This document shows positions 9,786 to 18,850 of a stretch of DNA of 64,000 nt, in pieces. This DNA is from Roseateles puraquae (GTDB taxonomy: Bacteria > Pseudomonadota > Gammaproteobacteria > Burkholderiales > Burkholderiaceae_C). Numbering within the stretch: the first letter of the stretch is position 1; every line of letters starts with the position of its first letter. The stretch spans positions 1,240,001-1,304,000 of the forward strand of contig NZ_NISI01000001.1 in assembly GCF_002205845.1 (NCBI RefSeq), given 5' to 3'. The notes below the pieces were generated by a model. The model was not told the origin of the DNA and made no database searches. It saw nothing but the letters and a program-made list of their open reading frames with translations. A program made the translations under genes and the position numbers.

Positions 9786-10262
9786 ATGGACCTGCGCAAG
9801 CTCAAAACCCTGATCGACCTGGTCTCGGAATCAAACATCTCCGAACTGGAAATCACCGAGGCCGACGGCAAGGTCCGCATCGTCAAGGCCGACCCGGCCG
9901 CTGCCGCTATCGCCCAACCGGTGTACGCCCCGGCACCGGCCGCTCCGGTGGTGCTGGCCGCGGCCCCGGCGGCCGCTGCGCCGGCTGCCGCCGCAGCGGC
10001 CGCCCCCGCTGCCGCGCCGGTCGAGACCGGTCACATCGTCAAGTCGCCCATGGTGGGCACCTTCTACCGGGCTTCCAGCCCCAACGCCAAGCCGTTTGCC
10101 GACGTCGGCCAGGCGGTGAAGGAAGGCGAAGCGATCTGCATCATCGAGGCGATGAAGATCATGAACGAGATCGAGGCCGACAAGTCCGGCACGATCACCA
10201 AGGTGCTGGTCGAGAACGGCCAGGCGGTCGAGTTCGGTCAGCCGTTGTTCGTGATCGAGTGA
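9786..10262 (+). CDS. accB: Biotin carboxyl carrier protein of acetyl-CoA carboxylase
   Basis: A 158-residue BCCP subunit of acetyl-CoA carboxylase. The N-terminal 40 residues are the usual helix-strand region ([18 protein letters not shown]). An Ala/Pro hinge follows (about residues 40-80). The biotinyl domain at about 82-158 contains EAMKIMNEI with the biotinylated Lys124. The start ATG at 9786 is preceded by a GGAG ribosome-binding site. It lies 14 bases upstream of accC, so the two are cotranscribed, and about 50 bases downstream of aroQ. Confidence 0.96.
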   Translation: MDLRKLKTLIDLVSESNISELEITEADGKVRIVKADPAAAAIAQPVYAPAPAAPVVLAAAPAAAAPAAAAAAAPAAAPVETGHIVKSPMVGTFYRASSPNAKPFADVGQAVKEGEAICIIEAMKIMNEIEADKSGTITKVLVENGQAVEFGQPLFVIE

Positions 10263-10275
10263 CAAGGACTTCCTG

Positions 10276-11625
10276 ATGTTTAAGAAGGTCCTGATTGCCA
10301 ACCGAGGCGAGATCGCCCTGCGCATCCAGCGCGCCTGCCGCGAACTCGGCATCAAGTCGGTCGTCGTCTACTCCGAGGCCGACCGCGACGCCAAGTACGT
10401 GCGTCTGGCAGACGAGGCCGTGTGCATCGGCCCGGCGCCCTCCGCGCAGAGCTACCTCAGCATGCCGGCCATCATCGCCACCGCCGAGGTGACCGATGCC
10501 GAGGCCATCCACCCGGGCTACGGCTTCCTGTCCGAGAACGCCGACTTTGCCGAGCGCGTGGAGCGCAGCGGCTTCACCTTCATCGGCCCGACGCCCGAGT
10601 CCATCCGCCTGATGGGCGACAAGGTCTCGGCCAAGCAGGCCATGATCCGCGCCGGCGTGCCCTGCGTGCCCGGCTCCGAGGGCGCGCTGCCCGAGGACCC
10701 CAAGGAGATCGTGCGCATCGCCCGCTCCATTGGTTACCCGGTCATCATCAAGGCGGCCGGTGGTGGTGGCGGTCGCGGCATGCGTGTCGTGCACACCGAG
10801 GCCGCCCTGGTGCACGCCGTGCAGACCACCCGCGCCGAAGCGGGTGCGGCCTTCGGCAACCCCGAGGTCTACATGGAGAAGTTCCTGGAGAACCCACGCC
10901 ACGTGGAGATCCAGGTGCTGGCCGACACCTTCAAGAACGCCGTCTGGCTGGGCGAGCGCGACTGCTCCATGCAGCGCCGCCACCAGAAGATCATCGAGGA
11001 AGCACCGGCGCCGGGCATCCCGCGTCGCAGCATCGAGAAGGTGGGCGACCGCTGCGCTGCCGCCTGCAAGAAGATGGGCTACCGCGGCGCGGGCACGTTC
11101 GAGTTCCTGTACGAGAACGGCGAGTTCTACTTCATCGAGATGAACACGCGCGTGCAGGTGGAGCATCCGGTGACGGAGCTGGTCACCGGCATCGACATCG
11201 TGCAGCAGCAAATCAAGATCGCCGCCGGCGAGAAGCTGCCGTTCACGCAGCGCCAGATCGAAATGCGCGGTCACGCCATCGAGTGCCGCATCAACGCGGA
11301 AGACCCGGTCAAGTTCGTGCCGTCGCCCGGCCGCATCACGATGTGGCACGCCCCCGGCGGCCCCGGCGTGCGGGTCGACTCGCATGCCTACACGAACTAC
11401 TTCGTGCCGCCGAACTACGACTCCATGATTGGCAAGATCATCGTCCACGGCGACACCCGCGAGCAGGCCCTGGCGCGCATGCGCATTGCGCTGAGCGAGA
11501 CCGTGGTCGAAGGCATCCAGACCAACATCCCGCTTCACCGCGAGTTGATGGCCGACGCCAAGTTCATCGAAGGCGGCACATCCATCCACTACCTCGAAAG
11601 CTGGATGGCGGCTCACAAGCGTTGA
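10276..11625 (+). CDS. accC: Biotin carboxylase subunit of acetyl-CoA carboxylase
   Basis: A 449-residue ATP-grasp biotin carboxylase, normal length for AccC. It begins with [20 protein letters not shown], has the glycine-rich ATP loop [12 protein letters not shown], and carries the metal- and ATP-binding [16 protein letters not shown] and the C-terminal ECRINAEDP segment. It carboxylates the biotin on AccB (encoded just upstream) with ATP and bicarbonate, the first step of fatty acid synthesis. It is followed after 92 bases by prmA on the same strand. Confidence 0.97.
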   Translation: MFKKVLIANRGEIALRIQRACRELGIKSVVVYSEADRDAKYVRLADEAVCIGPAPSAQSYLSMPAIIATAEVTDAEAIHPGYGFLSENADFAERVERSGFTFIGPTPESIRLMGDKVSAKQAMIRAGVPCVPGSEGALPEDPKEIVRIARSIGYPVIIKAAGGGGGRGMRVVHTEAALVHAVQTTRAEAGAAFGNPEVYMEKFLENPRHVEIQVLADTFKNAVWLGERDCSMQRRHQKIIEEAPAPGIPRRSIEKVGDRCAAACKKMGYRGAGTFEFLYENGEFYFIEMNTRVQVEHPVTELVTGIDIVQQQIKIAAGEKLPFTQRQIEMRGHAIECRINAEDPVKFVPSPGRITMWHAPGGPGVRVDSHAYTNYFVPPNYDSMIGKIIVHGDTREQALARMRIALSETVVEGIQTNIPLHRELMADAKFIEGGTSIHYLESWMAAHKR

Positions 11626-11717
11626 CCCTTCGCACCGGCTGACGCCTGCTCCGCACGGGACGCTGGCAGCGGCCTGGCAACGCCAGTTCCGCCCCAGCTG
11701 CTGGGACAATACAAGGT

Positions 11718-12623
11718 ATGAGTCACCTTTTTGAACTAGCCCTGGTCTGCCGCGAGGCAGACGTCGAGATCGTCAGCGATGCGCTGATGGAGATCGACGC
11801 CCTCGCGGTGTCCGTGGAAGACGCCGATGCCGACACCGACGCCGAGCGCGCCCTCTTCGGCGAGCCCGGCATGCCGGCGCCCAAGGCGGGCTGGGCCCGC
11901 TCGGTGGTCAAGGCCCTCTTCCCTTCCGAGCCCGAGGCCACCGAGGCTGCCACTCTGATCCTGGCGCAGGACTGGGCGGCCGATGTGCACGTCCAGGCCA
12001 TCCAGGCCGTGCCCGAGCAGGACTGGGTGCGGCTCACGCAGAGCCAGTTCGCCCCCGTCGAGATCACGCCTGAGTTCTGGATCGTGCCGAGCTGGCACGA
12101 AGCCCCGCCCCAGGCGAAGCGCGTCATGCGCCTGGACCCCGGCCTGGCCTTCGGCACCGGCACCCACCCCACCACGCGCATGTGCCTGCGCTGGATGGCA
12201 ACCCGGGCTGCAGCGAGCCAGGCCTGGCCCCGCGTGCTGGACTACGGTTGCGGCTCCGGCATCCTGGGCATCGGCGCAGCCCTGCACGGCGCCGGGGCCA
12301 TCGACGCCGTGGACATCGACCCGGCGGCCGTCACCTCCTCTCGCGACAACGCCACCGCCAACGGCGTGACGCTCAACGTCGGCCTGCCGGAGCTGGCCCA
12401 GGGCGAGTACCCGCTCGTGATCGCCAACATCCTGGCGCAGCCGCTGAAGCTGCTTGCACCGCTGCTCTGCGCGCATGTCGCACCCGGTGGCCACCTCATC
12501 CTGGCCGGCATCCTGAGCCGGCAGGCCGATGAGCTGAAAGCGGCCTATGCGCCCTGGCTGGCCCTCGACGTCACCGACGAAGAGGACGGCTGGATCCTGA
12601 TGACCGCAAAGCGCGCCGCATGA
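11718..12623 (+). CDS. prmA: Ribosomal protein L11 methyltransferase
   Basis: A 301-residue SAM-dependent methyltransferase that trimethylates ribosomal protein L11. Diagnostic parts are RLDPGLAFGTGTHPTTRMCL in the middle and the SAM-binding motif VLDYGCGSGILGIGAA, then VDIDPAAV and VIANILAQPL. It follows accC, a conserved neighbourhood in Burkholderiales. Its stop codon overlaps the ATG of the DUF3426 gene by four bases, so the two are translationally coupled. Confidence 0.95.
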   Translation: MSHLFELALVCREADVEIVSDALMEIDALAVSVEDADADTDAERALFGEPGMPAPKAGWARSVVKALFPSEPEATEAATLILAQDWAADVHVQAIQAVPEQDWVRLTQSQFAPVEITPEFWIVPSWHEAPPQAKRVMRLDPGLAFGTGTHPTTRMCLRWMATRAAASQAWPRVLDYGCGSGILGIGAALHGAGAIDAVDIDPAAVTSSRDNATANGVTLNVGLPELAQGEYPLVIANILAQPLKLLAPLLCAHVAPGGHLILAGILSRQADELKAAYAPWLALDVTDEEDGWILMTAKRAA

Positions 12624-13669
12624 GTCTCGCCACGCGCTGCACCGCCTGCGGCACGATCTTCCGGATCGTGGAAGACCAGCTGCGCGTGTCCGACGGCTGG
12701 GTGCGCTGTGGCCGCTGCGCCGAGATCTTCGACGCGCGCGAACTGCTCTTCGACATCGAGCGCGACGCACCACCGCCCTGGCCGCCACAGTTCGTCCCGC
12801 AGGCCGCGCAGGAGCCGTACCCGCCTCCGCTGCCTCCGCCGCCGCCTCCTCCACCGCCTCCTCCACCGCCACCTCCGCCGCCTCCCCCACCGCCGTCACC
12901 TCCAGCGCCGGTGTTCGAGGCGCCTGCGCCGTGGATGCCACCGCCGGAGCACGAGCCCCGCATGGACGACCTGCCGACCGGCTGGCCCGCGACCGAGCTC
13001 GCCCGGCACGAGCCCCGCTGGGTGGATGAAGACACCGCCACGGCCAGCTCGCGCAGCCCGTCGCAGGACGATGCCACTGAGGCCGCCTCCGCCCATGCCG
13101 CTGCGGCAGCCGCCATGTCTGCCGAGCCGGCTGGCGGACCGGCACCCGACTCGCTGGACATGCCCGAGTTCATGCGACGTGCCCAGCGCCAGGCGCGGTG
13201 GAACCGCCCGGTGGTCAAGGTCGCACTGGGCCTGGTGTCTGTGCTGCTTGCCGTGTTGCTGTCGCTGCAGGTGATGCTGCATTTCCGCGATGCGCTCTCG
13301 GCCCTGCATCCGCCGCTGCGGAGCACGCTGACCGCGCTGTGCGGCGTGACCGGCTGCGAGATCAAGCCCTGGAAGCGCATCGACGCCCTCAGCATCGACT
13401 CGACCTCGCTGAACCCGATGGGCAGCGGCGGCTACAAGCTCAGCCTCGCCCTGCGCAACAAGACCGCGGTGGAGGTGGCTGCGCCATCGGTCGAGCTGAG
13501 CCTGACGGACGCCAACGGTGCGCCGCTGGCACGTCGAGTGGTCGGGCCTGAGGCGATGAGCCCGGCACTGACGCAGGTCGGTGCGGAATCCGAGCAGACG
13601 CTAAGCCTGGTCTTCACGACCGGCGGTCAGCGCGTCAGCGGCTACAGCGTCAACATCTTCTATCCCTGA
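12620..13669 (+). CDS. Zinc-ribbon and DUF3426 domain membrane protein with long polyproline tract
   Basis: A 349-residue protein. Residues 1-40 form an MJ0042-type zinc ribbon with two Cys pairs (TRCTACGTIF and VRCGRCAEIFD). A disordered proline-rich linker follows, with 21 uninterrupted prolines encoded at about 12829-12891. One membrane helix lies near residues 195-220 (VALGLVSVLLAVLLSLQV). The C-terminal DUF3426 domain (about 225-349) is predicted to be outside the cytoplasm, with CGVTGCEIKPWKRID. The function of the family is unknown; it commonly lies beside prmA. It overlaps prmA by four bases. A hairpin terminator lies 70 bases beyond its stop. Confidence 0.88.
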   Translation: MSLATRCTACGTIFRIVEDQLRVSDGWVRCGRCAEIFDARELLFDIERDAPPPWPPQFVPQAAQEPYPPPLPPPPPPPPPPPPPPPPPPPPPSPPAPVFEAPAPWMPPPEHEPRMDDLPTGWPATELARHEPRWVDEDTATASSRSPSQDDATEAASAHAAAAAAMSAEPAGGPAPDSLDMPEFMRRAQRQARWNRPVVKVALGLVSVLLAVLLSLQVMLHFRDALSALHPPLRSTLTALCGVTGCEIKPWKRIDALSIDSTSLNPMGSGGYKLSLALRNKTAVEVAAPSVELSLTDANGAPLARRVVGPEAMSPALTQVGAESEQTLSLVFTTGGQRVSGYSVNIFYP

Positions 13670-13737
13670 AAGCGGCCTCACGGCTGCCGCATTGCGCGGC
13701 GGTCGTCCTCGGCTGGCCGGCCAGGAAGCTGCCAATA

Positions 13738-13769
13738 AAAAACCCGGCACCGCAGAGCGGGCCGGGTTT
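13738..13769 (-). terminator. Hairpin terminator between the DUF3426 and histone-like genes
   Basis: Inverted repeat aacccggc (13741-13748) and gccgggtt (13761-13768), flanked on one side by an A-run and on the other by TTT. The long A-run to the left reads as a T-run on the minus strand, so it fits best as the terminator of the convergent histone-like gene. It may also stop the plus-strand operon. Confidence 0.7.
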
Positions 13770-13817
13770 CGCGCAAGTTCCGAGCGGGCAGCTCACGCCG
13801 CCCGCCAGAGTCATCGC

Positions 13818-14504
13818 TCAGGGCTTGTTGCCGGTGGGGAAGGGCCAGGCCGCTTGCGGGCTCAGCGCCGTCTTGGCAGCCGGGGCAGCCGCGGCGGCAG
13901 CAGCGGCAGGCTTGGCAGCAGGGGCAGGCTTGGCGGCAGCCTTCTTGGGCGCAGCAGCCTTCTTCGCGGCCGGCTTCGCAGCAGGCTTAGCGGCGGGCTT
14001 GGCAGCAGCCTTCTTGGGAGCAGCGGCCTTCTTGGCAGGCGTTGCAGCCTTCTTGGCCGGAGCGGCCTTCTTGGCGGGCGCAGCCTTCTTGGCCGGAGCG
14101 GCCTTCTTGGCAGGCGCAGCCTTCTTGGCCGGAGCGGCCTTCTTCGCCGGAGCCGCCTTCTTGGCCGGAGCGGCCTTCTTGGCAGGCGCAGCCTTCTTGG
14201 CCGGAGCGGCCTTCTTCGCCGGAGCCGCCTTCTTGGCCGGGGTGGCCTTCTTCGCCGGAGCCGCCTTCTTGGCCGGGGTGGCCTTCTTCGCCGGAGCCGC
14301 CTTCTTGGCCGGAGCGGCCTTCTTCGCCGGAGCCGCCTTCTTGGCCGGAGCGGCCTTCTTCGCCGGGGCCGCCTTCTTGGCCGGAGCGGCCTTCTTCGCC
14401 GGAGCCGCCTTCTTGGCCGGAGCGGCCTTCTTCGCCGGCGTGGCGGCCTTCTTGGCCGGAGCCTTCTTCGGTGCGGCCTTGGCCGGGGTCTTTGCAGTTG
14501 CCAT
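13818..14504 (-). CDS. Histone H1-like Ala/Lys/Pro-rich DNA-binding protein
   Basis: A 228-residue, extremely basic protein of low complexity, made almost entirely of Ala, Lys and Pro. The core is a tandem array of the pentapeptide AAPAK followed by K, with occasional Thr in place of Ala. It resembles the bacterial HctB/AlgP-like histone H1 C-terminal tails, which bind and compact DNA without sequence specificity. The ATG at 14504 is chosen because AAGGAG lies at correct distance (14510-14515); an in-frame ATG six codons upstream has no such site. Repeat number is expected to vary between strains. It is convergent with the prmA operon and lies downstream of nrdB. Confidence 0.88.
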   Translation of the reverse strand: MATAKTPAKAAPKKAPAKKAATPAKKAAPAKKAAPAKKAAPAKKAAPAKKAAPAKKAAPAKKAAPAKKAAPAKKATPAKKAAPAKKATPAKKAAPAKKAAPAKKAAPAKKAAPAKKAAPAKKAAPAKKAAPAKKAAPAKKAAPAKKAAPAKKAATPAKKAAAPKKAAAKPAAKPAAKPAAKKAAAPKKAAAKPAPAAKPAAAAAAAAPAAKTALSPQAAWPFPTGNKP

Positions 14505-14569
14505 GGTTTTCTCCTTGATCAAGTGGAAAAGTCACCGCCCTGCACGGACCGGTCCGCACAGATACGGTT

Positions 14570-14618
14570 ATTCACCGTCCGAGAGTCGCTCAGGAGGAAC
14601 GCCTCGGTACGGTGAATC
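14570..14618. repeat. Imperfect inverted repeat upstream of the histone-like gene
   Basis: attcaccgt (14570-14578) and acggtgaat (14610-14618) form a stem that continues with ccgag and ctcgg after a one-base bulge, around a 19-base loop. There is no T-run on either side, so it is not an obvious terminator. It sits about 65 bases before the histone-like start codon and could be an operator or an RNA structure in the nrdB 3' region. Confidence 0.45.
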
Positions 14619-14713
14619 GGATCGCCATGCAGCCCCGCCACCTCAAGGGTGTTGATGCGGGTTTCGCTCGGTGACTGCATTGGCCAGGTCTTGATCGGGT
14701 TGCGGCTGGGGGG

Positions 14714-15883
14714 TCAGTCCCAGCTCAGGGCCCCGCCCGATTGATACTCGATGACGCGGGTTTCGAAGAAGTTGCGTTCCTTCTTCAAGTCGATCATCTC
14801 GCTCATCCACGGGAAGGGGTTTTCTTCGTTAGGGAACAGCGGCTCCAGGCCGATCTGCACCGCACGGCGATTCGCGATGAAGCGCAGGTAGCCCTTGAAC
14901 ATCGACGCGTTCAGGCCCAGCACGCCGCGCGGCATGGTGTCTTCGGCGTAACGGTATTCGAGGTCGACGGCCTTCAGGAACAGCGCCTTGATCTCAGCCT
15001 TGAACTCAGCCGTCCAGAGGTGCGGGTTCTCGAGCTTCAGCTGGTTGATCAGGTCGATGCCGAAATTGCAGTGCATCGACTCGTCGCGCAGGATGTACTG
15101 GTACTGCTCGGCAGCGCCGGTCATCTTGTTCTGGCGACCCATGGCCAGGATCTGGGTGAAGCCGACGTAGAAGAACAGGCCTTCCATCAGGCAGGCGAAG
15201 ACGATGAGCGACTTCAGCAGCGTCTGGTCGTTCTCGGGCGTGCCGGTCTTGAAGTCGGGGTTCATGATCGCCTCGATGAAGGGGATCAGGAACTCGTCCT
15301 TGTCGCGGATCGACTTCACCTCGTTGTAGGCGTTGAAGATCTCGCTCTCGTCGAGGCCAAGGCTTTCGACGATGTACTGGTAGGCGTGCGTGTGGATGGC
15401 CTCTTCAAAGGCCTGACGCAGCAGGAACTGGCGGCACTCGGGCGCCGTGATGTGGCGGTAGGTGCCCAACACGATGTTGTTGGCGGCCAGCGAGTCGGCG
15501 GTGACGAAGAAGCCGAGGTTGCGTTTGATGATGCGGCGCTCGTCTTCGGTCAGGCCGTTGGGATCTTTCCAGAGCGCGATGTCGCGGCTCATGTTCACTT
15601 CCTGCGGCATCCAGTGATTGGCGCATGTGGCGAGGTACTTCTCCCAGGCCCACTTGTACTTGAACGGCACCAGCTGGTTGACGTCAGTCTGGCCGTTGAT
15701 AATGCGCTTGTCAGCCGCCTTCACGCGACGAGCCGTGGTGGACTCACCCGTGACCTGGGGCGCAGGCATCGAGACGCTGGCAGCTCCGTGCGACGTTGCG
15801 GCAACAGTCGCCGAAGGCATGGCCGCGAGGGGTTTCGCAGCAGAGGTATCAGTGGACTTCAGGTCTTCGTCCCAATCCAGCAT
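14714..15883 (-). CDS. nrdB: Ribonucleoside-diphosphate reductase, beta subunit (class Ia)
   Basis: A 389-residue NrdB subunit that houses the diiron-tyrosyl radical cofactor. The two iron-ligand motifs are visible as [11 protein letters not shown] and [14 protein letters not shown] 70-residue Ala/Ser/Thr-rich N-terminal extension precedes the conserved [19 protein letters not shown]. It partners with NrdA, encoded 6 kb away on the same strand beyond an inserted recombinase cassette, whereas nrdA and nrdB are usually adjacent. A start-proximal AGGAAG lies before the ATG at 15883, and a sigma-70-like promoter candidate lies just upstream, which would let nrdB be expressed despite the insertion. 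Confidence 0.96.
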   Translation of the reverse strand: MLDWDEDLKSTDTSAAKPLAAMPSATVAATSHGAASVSMPAPQVTGESTTARRVKAADKRIINGQTDVNQLVPFKYKWAWEKYLATCANHWMPQEVNMSRDIALWKDPNGLTEDERRIIKRNLGFFVTADSLAANNIVLGTYRHITAPECRQFLLRQAFEEAIHTHAYQYIVESLGLDESEIFNAYNEVKSIRDKDEFLIPFIEAIMNPDFKTGTPENDQTLLKSLIVFACLMEGLFFYVGFTQILAMGRQNKMTGAAEQYQYILRDESMHCNFGIDLINQLKLENPHLWTAEFKAEIKALFLKAVDLEYRYAEDTMPRGVLGLNASMFKGYLRFIANRRAVQIGLEPLFPNEENPFPWMSEMIDLKKERNFFETRVIEYQSGGALSWD

Positions 15884-15905
15884 GGTGAGCTTCCTATCAC
15901 TTCGA

Positions 15906-15935
15906 ATTATCGGCAGTGCTTGTGCAATTCAACAA
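15906..15935 (-). promoter_or_regulatory. Candidate sigma-70 promoter of nrdB
   Basis: On the minus strand TTGTTG (15935-15930), an 18-base spacer and GATAAT (15911-15906) sit about 25 bases before the nrdB ATG. An alternative, overlapping pair is TTGAAT and TAATTC with 17 bases. No NrdR-like box is seen here. This is pattern matching only. Confidence 0.45.
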
Positions 15936-15999
15936 GAACCAGCGCGAGGTATTTGCATGATTCGCGCAATCTTTGTTGCGCATGGGCATCGAAAACTGC

Positions 16000-16031
16000 G
16001 AGCGCGAACTTGTCTATACAAGTTCGCGCTC
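16000..16031. repeat. 14-bp perfect inverted repeat with 4-base loop
   Basis: gagcgcgaacttgt (16000-16013) and acaagttcgcgctc (16018-16031) flank ctat. On the minus strand the stem is followed by GCAGTTTTC, so it could terminate the recombinase (or original nrdA) transcript before nrdB. The symmetrical arms and short spacer also resemble a tyrosine recombinase core site or a dimeric operator. Confidence 0.6.
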
Positions 16032-16247
16032 CGTTGTCGACTTACTGGCAATTAAGGGGAGTTGAGACCCCGTCCATAACGGTTTGCTTCTTCATGTTTG
16101 CTCTCTCTTTCGTCTGTAGAGGTGGTTGATAGGCCTTCGATGTCCGTTGTTTTGTAGGTAACGATCAGCGAGATCGATCCTTACGGACACGAGGCGGTTG
16201 CGGTCGAGCCAATGGCTCGATCCGATGGGTTCGTTTCGCGATGCGCC

Positions 16248-16661
16248 TCATCTGCTGCTCCGCGCAATTGGTGGCAGCGGCGCATCGAGCTTGTCGATGG
16301 TCAGGTTGTGCAGCATGGCGTTGTAGCGCCAGCGGTCGAACTTCTCTCGGTACTCGGCGACCAAGTGCTTCAGCGTACTGATCTCGCCGTCTCGCGCAGC
16401 GATCATTCTCGATGCATCGGCAAGACTTGCGGGGCTCGGGCCCTTTCCGGCGGGACGCTGCGCGAGCAGCTTCTTCCGGTTCGAGAACGCTGCCTGGATG
16501 TCCGCATGCGAGCTCAAGCCAGAACGGCTGGGCAAGTAGCCAAGGATCGGCTTTGCGACCTTGCAGACGTCATCCCAAGCGATGGTGCCGGCGTCCCAGG
16601 TGTGGATCGCGTTCACGATCGCCTCCACCTGCTCGGGCCGGATGTGGCGGTTGCGTGCCAT
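16248..16661 (-). CDS. Small helical accessory protein of the recombinase element
   Basis: A 137-residue basic protein, last of the four coupled genes: its ATG shares one base with the stop of the 729-residue recombinase gene (TGATG). The N-terminal half (RPEQVEAIVNAIHTWDAG, then SRSGLSSHADIQAAFSNRKK) looks like a helical, possibly HTH-like DNA-binding region. Residues about 85-120 (MIAARDGEISTLKHLVAEYREKF) should form a coiled coil. Small proteins in the same place, TnpC of Tn554 and the X protein of gamma-mobile-trio systems, assist the recombinases. I do not detect a named domain with certainty, so the role is inferred from position. Confidence 0.7.
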   Translation of the reverse strand: MARNRHIRPEQVEAIVNAIHTWDAGTIAWDDVCKVAKPILGYLPSRSGLSSHADIQAAFSNRKKLLAQRPAGKGPSPASLADASRMIAARDGEISTLKHLVAEYREKFDRWRYNAMLHNLTIDKLDAPLPPIARSSR

Positions 16662-18850
16662 CAGCGCACCCCCGCCCTGGTTTCAAGCAGCGGAGCCCGC
16701 GATGCGGCCAAGCCGGTCTCCAGCGACTCCAGCAGCTGCTTCATCGCCGGCGCCGAGCCGGACCCGTCGGCCAGCGCTTTCGACGCCAGGCCTCGCAGCG
16801 CACGGTGCAGGTGCGTCGGGTTCTCTCCGTGGGCCGTGCGGATGACGGAGCCATCTGGCACCGTCTCGCTCTGCAACAGGGAGATCAGTTCGCCGACCTT
16901 AGCGGCGTAGCGCTGCTGGACGTCCAGCCAATCCTTTGCGTCGACGTCGTCGTTGGCGACGGCCGCGGCCTTCTCGACCTCCGCGAGCACGCTGGCGTGA
17001 AGCGAGCGCAGGCGCTCAAGCTTCACGGCAGCGTCGTCATCGCCCTTGATGCAAGCGTGCTCGCTGCAATCCAGACACTTGACGAAGCCCTCGCAGGGGG
17101 CGAACGACCAGTCGTGGTGGCATTCGCCGTAGAGCGTCTTGAGGCCCGACAGTTGCGGCTGCACGTCCTCGACGTCCGCGAGCAAGCGCGGCTTGCGGAC
17201 CACTTTGACGGTCCACTGCCCATGCGTGTAGCTGACACCTTCAGCGGCCACCGGCATGGCGACCGCAGCCTGAACGCTTTCGACGACATCGCGGGTCTGC
17301 TCGACCCGCTCTTCCAGCGTCCGATGGTCGTAGACGGCGTTTTGGTCGACCCGACGACGGCCCGACCAGTGCGCGATCTGCTCATCCGTCAGGCCAACCC
17401 GCTGGGCTTCCGTGTTGACGAGGTGTCGGATCTGGTGGGACGTCAGCTTCAGAGGCGCACCCTGAGCATCGCAGAAGCCGTAGCGCTCGAAGATGCTGGT
17501 CTTGGTGGCGCTCGGTCCCAGGTCGAAGTTCAAATCAGTCAGATCCGACATGAACAGCTGCACGGGGCTAGTCCCGGCCCGCTGGCTCAGCTGGTACCGC
17601 AGCGTGCAGAAGAGCGCCTCGCTGAACTTCAGACCGCCTTTGCGACCCAGCGCCTTGTCGGTCGCGCTGACGTACGGGAAGTGCGGATGCGCTTCAGCCA
17701 GCCGCGGCAGGACCCACGTGTCCCAGAGCTGTTGCAGTGTGTACGTGCCGTCGATACTGCTCAGGCCGTTCTTGTTTAGGGAAGCCGCCGGCGATTGATT
17801 GTTGTAGCCAAGCGCAGCGCAGACCTGCCACTTCGTGAGTGGCTCGCTATCCGAGACCCGTGGGCATCCGGCGTGCCGATAGAACCGGCGCTTCAACTTC
17901 GGATCTTCCAAATGGTGCGCCAGATCTCGGCCTGCTTCGGAGACCGTCCTGAGCCTGGCGATGGCTCTCTCGGCCACCGGGACCATGCCAGACCACACCC
18001 ATTTCACGTAGGCTCCAAAGCCCTTCGATGCGTGCAGCCGCAAGCCCAGCTGCTCTTTCCCGAACTTGTCGGTAGCTTCGAAGATCAGGTTCGCCGGTAG
18101 CCTGAAGATCTCTTGACCGCGCGATGGCGCACACATCAAGAGTGCCATCGCGCTCGTCGTGATGATGTCACGCTGGAAGCGCTCATCGGCAGGGTCCAGA
18201 TCTCGGTTGAAGATGTCGGCCAGCGCGTAGAGCGCGTCGTGGTCCGGGAGCCTCTGCTGCCGAGCCTCTTCAGCCTTGGCATCAACGCTGATGCCAGTGT
18301 TCTTGGGCTGCTTGTTTGGGTTGGTCCAGGTGCCGCAGATCGGTGCCAGCACACCGGCGCGCACCAACACGTCAGCCAGCCGCTCCAGCTCAGCGCCCAC
18401 CTTATAAGCGCCAGCGGGCACCAGGGTCCGCCGTGCCAGCGTGGCTGCCGCTTCGAGGACCGAGCCATCGATGCCAAGTGGGCTCGCGTCATCGCGCAGC
18501 GCCAGCAGCGAGGCCTCCAACAGCCGGAGCACTTGGAGACGCTTGATGTGCGCCGCGCGGGTCAGTCCAGGGTTGATCAGGAACCGCTCAACGACATAGG
18601 CCTTGGCAAAGTCGAGGAAGTCGTCGTCCAGCCAGGCTTCGAGGGGGATCGTCGCCGACATGCTTCCACGCGGCGCATGGGACTGCTTCACGAAGTAGCC
18701 GACGCCTGGCCAGAACGGCACATCCCAGTCGTCAACGAGAGCCTTCGACTCGTTGCGAGCTGCCCGGATGTAGTCCGAGAGATTCTTTGCACGAGCCAGA
18801 TGGTCCCGAGAGACGAGCGCTTCGACGGCGGAACCGACGGCGGGCCTCAT
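16661..18850 (-). CDS. Large tyrosine recombinase with C-terminal Cys/His cluster
   Basis: A 729-residue integrase-type protein. Catalytic features are the first Arg in LLMCAPSRGQEIFRL, the box SHQIRHLVNTEA (H-x-x-R-H), HWSGRRR, and the nucleophile Tyr in QNAVYDHRTLEE. The active site therefore looks complete. An unusually long C-terminal part (about residues 545-729) holds a possible zinc site, HHDWSFAPCEGF followed by CLDCSEHAC, and then a helical tail. The start overlaps the previous gene by four bases (ATGA), and the stop overlaps the small fourth gene. It is cytoplasmic and would carry out site-specific recombination with its two neighbours. Confidence 0.85.
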   Translation of the reverse strand: MRPAVGSAVEALVSRDHLARAKNLSDYIRAARNESKALVDDWDVPFWPGVGYFVKQSHAPRGSMSATIPLEAWLDDDFLDFAKAYVVERFLINPGLTRAAHIKRLQVLRLLEASLLALRDDASPLGIDGSVLEAAATLARRTLVPAGAYKVGAELERLADVLVRAGVLAPICGTWTNPNKQPKNTGISVDAKAEEARQQRLPDHDALYALADIFNRDLDPADERFQRDIITTSAMALLMCAPSRGQEIFRLPANLIFEATDKFGKEQLGLRLHASKGFGAYVKWVWSGMVPVAERAIARLRTVSEAGRDLAHHLEDPKLKRRFYRHAGCPRVSDSEPLTKWQVCAALGYNNQSPAASLNKNGLSSIDGTYTLQQLWDTWVLPRLAEAHPHFPYVSATDKALGRKGGLKFSEALFCTLRYQLSQRAGTSPVQLFMSDLTDLNFDLGPSATKTSIFERYGFCDAQGAPLKLTSHQIRHLVNTEAQRVGLTDEQIAHWSGRRRVDQNAVYDHRTLEERVEQTRDVVESVQAAVAMPVAAEGVSYTHGQWTVKVVRKPRLLADVEDVQPQLSGLKTLYGECHHDWSFAPCEGFVKCLDCSEHACIKGDDDAAVKLERLRSLHASVLAEVEKAAAVANDDVDAKDWLDVQQRYAAKVGELISLLQSETVPDGSVIRTAHGENPTHLHRALRGLASKALADGSGSAPAMKQLLESLETGLAASRAPLLETRAGVR

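Larger units (their letters stand above)
15884..16247. other. 364-base non-coding region between nrdB and the recombinase cassette
   Basis: No gene is visible. Going away from nrdB it holds a promoter candidate (15906-15935), a short inverted repeat gcgcaa/ttgcgc (15964-15981), a 14-bp perfect inverted repeat (16000-16031), the octamer tactggca (16043-16050) that also spans the nrdA stop codon, and an inverted pair tgtccgt/acggaca (16141-16147 and 16183-16189). My reading is that the part up to about 16050 is the original nrdA-nrdB spacer and the rest is the end of the inserted element. Confidence 0.6.

Noticed and set aside
14040..14460. Regular repeats that could be taken for a CRISPR or tandem non-coding array
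   Set aside because: The units are contiguous, without spacers, and encode the Ala-Lys-Pro repeats of the histone-like protein.
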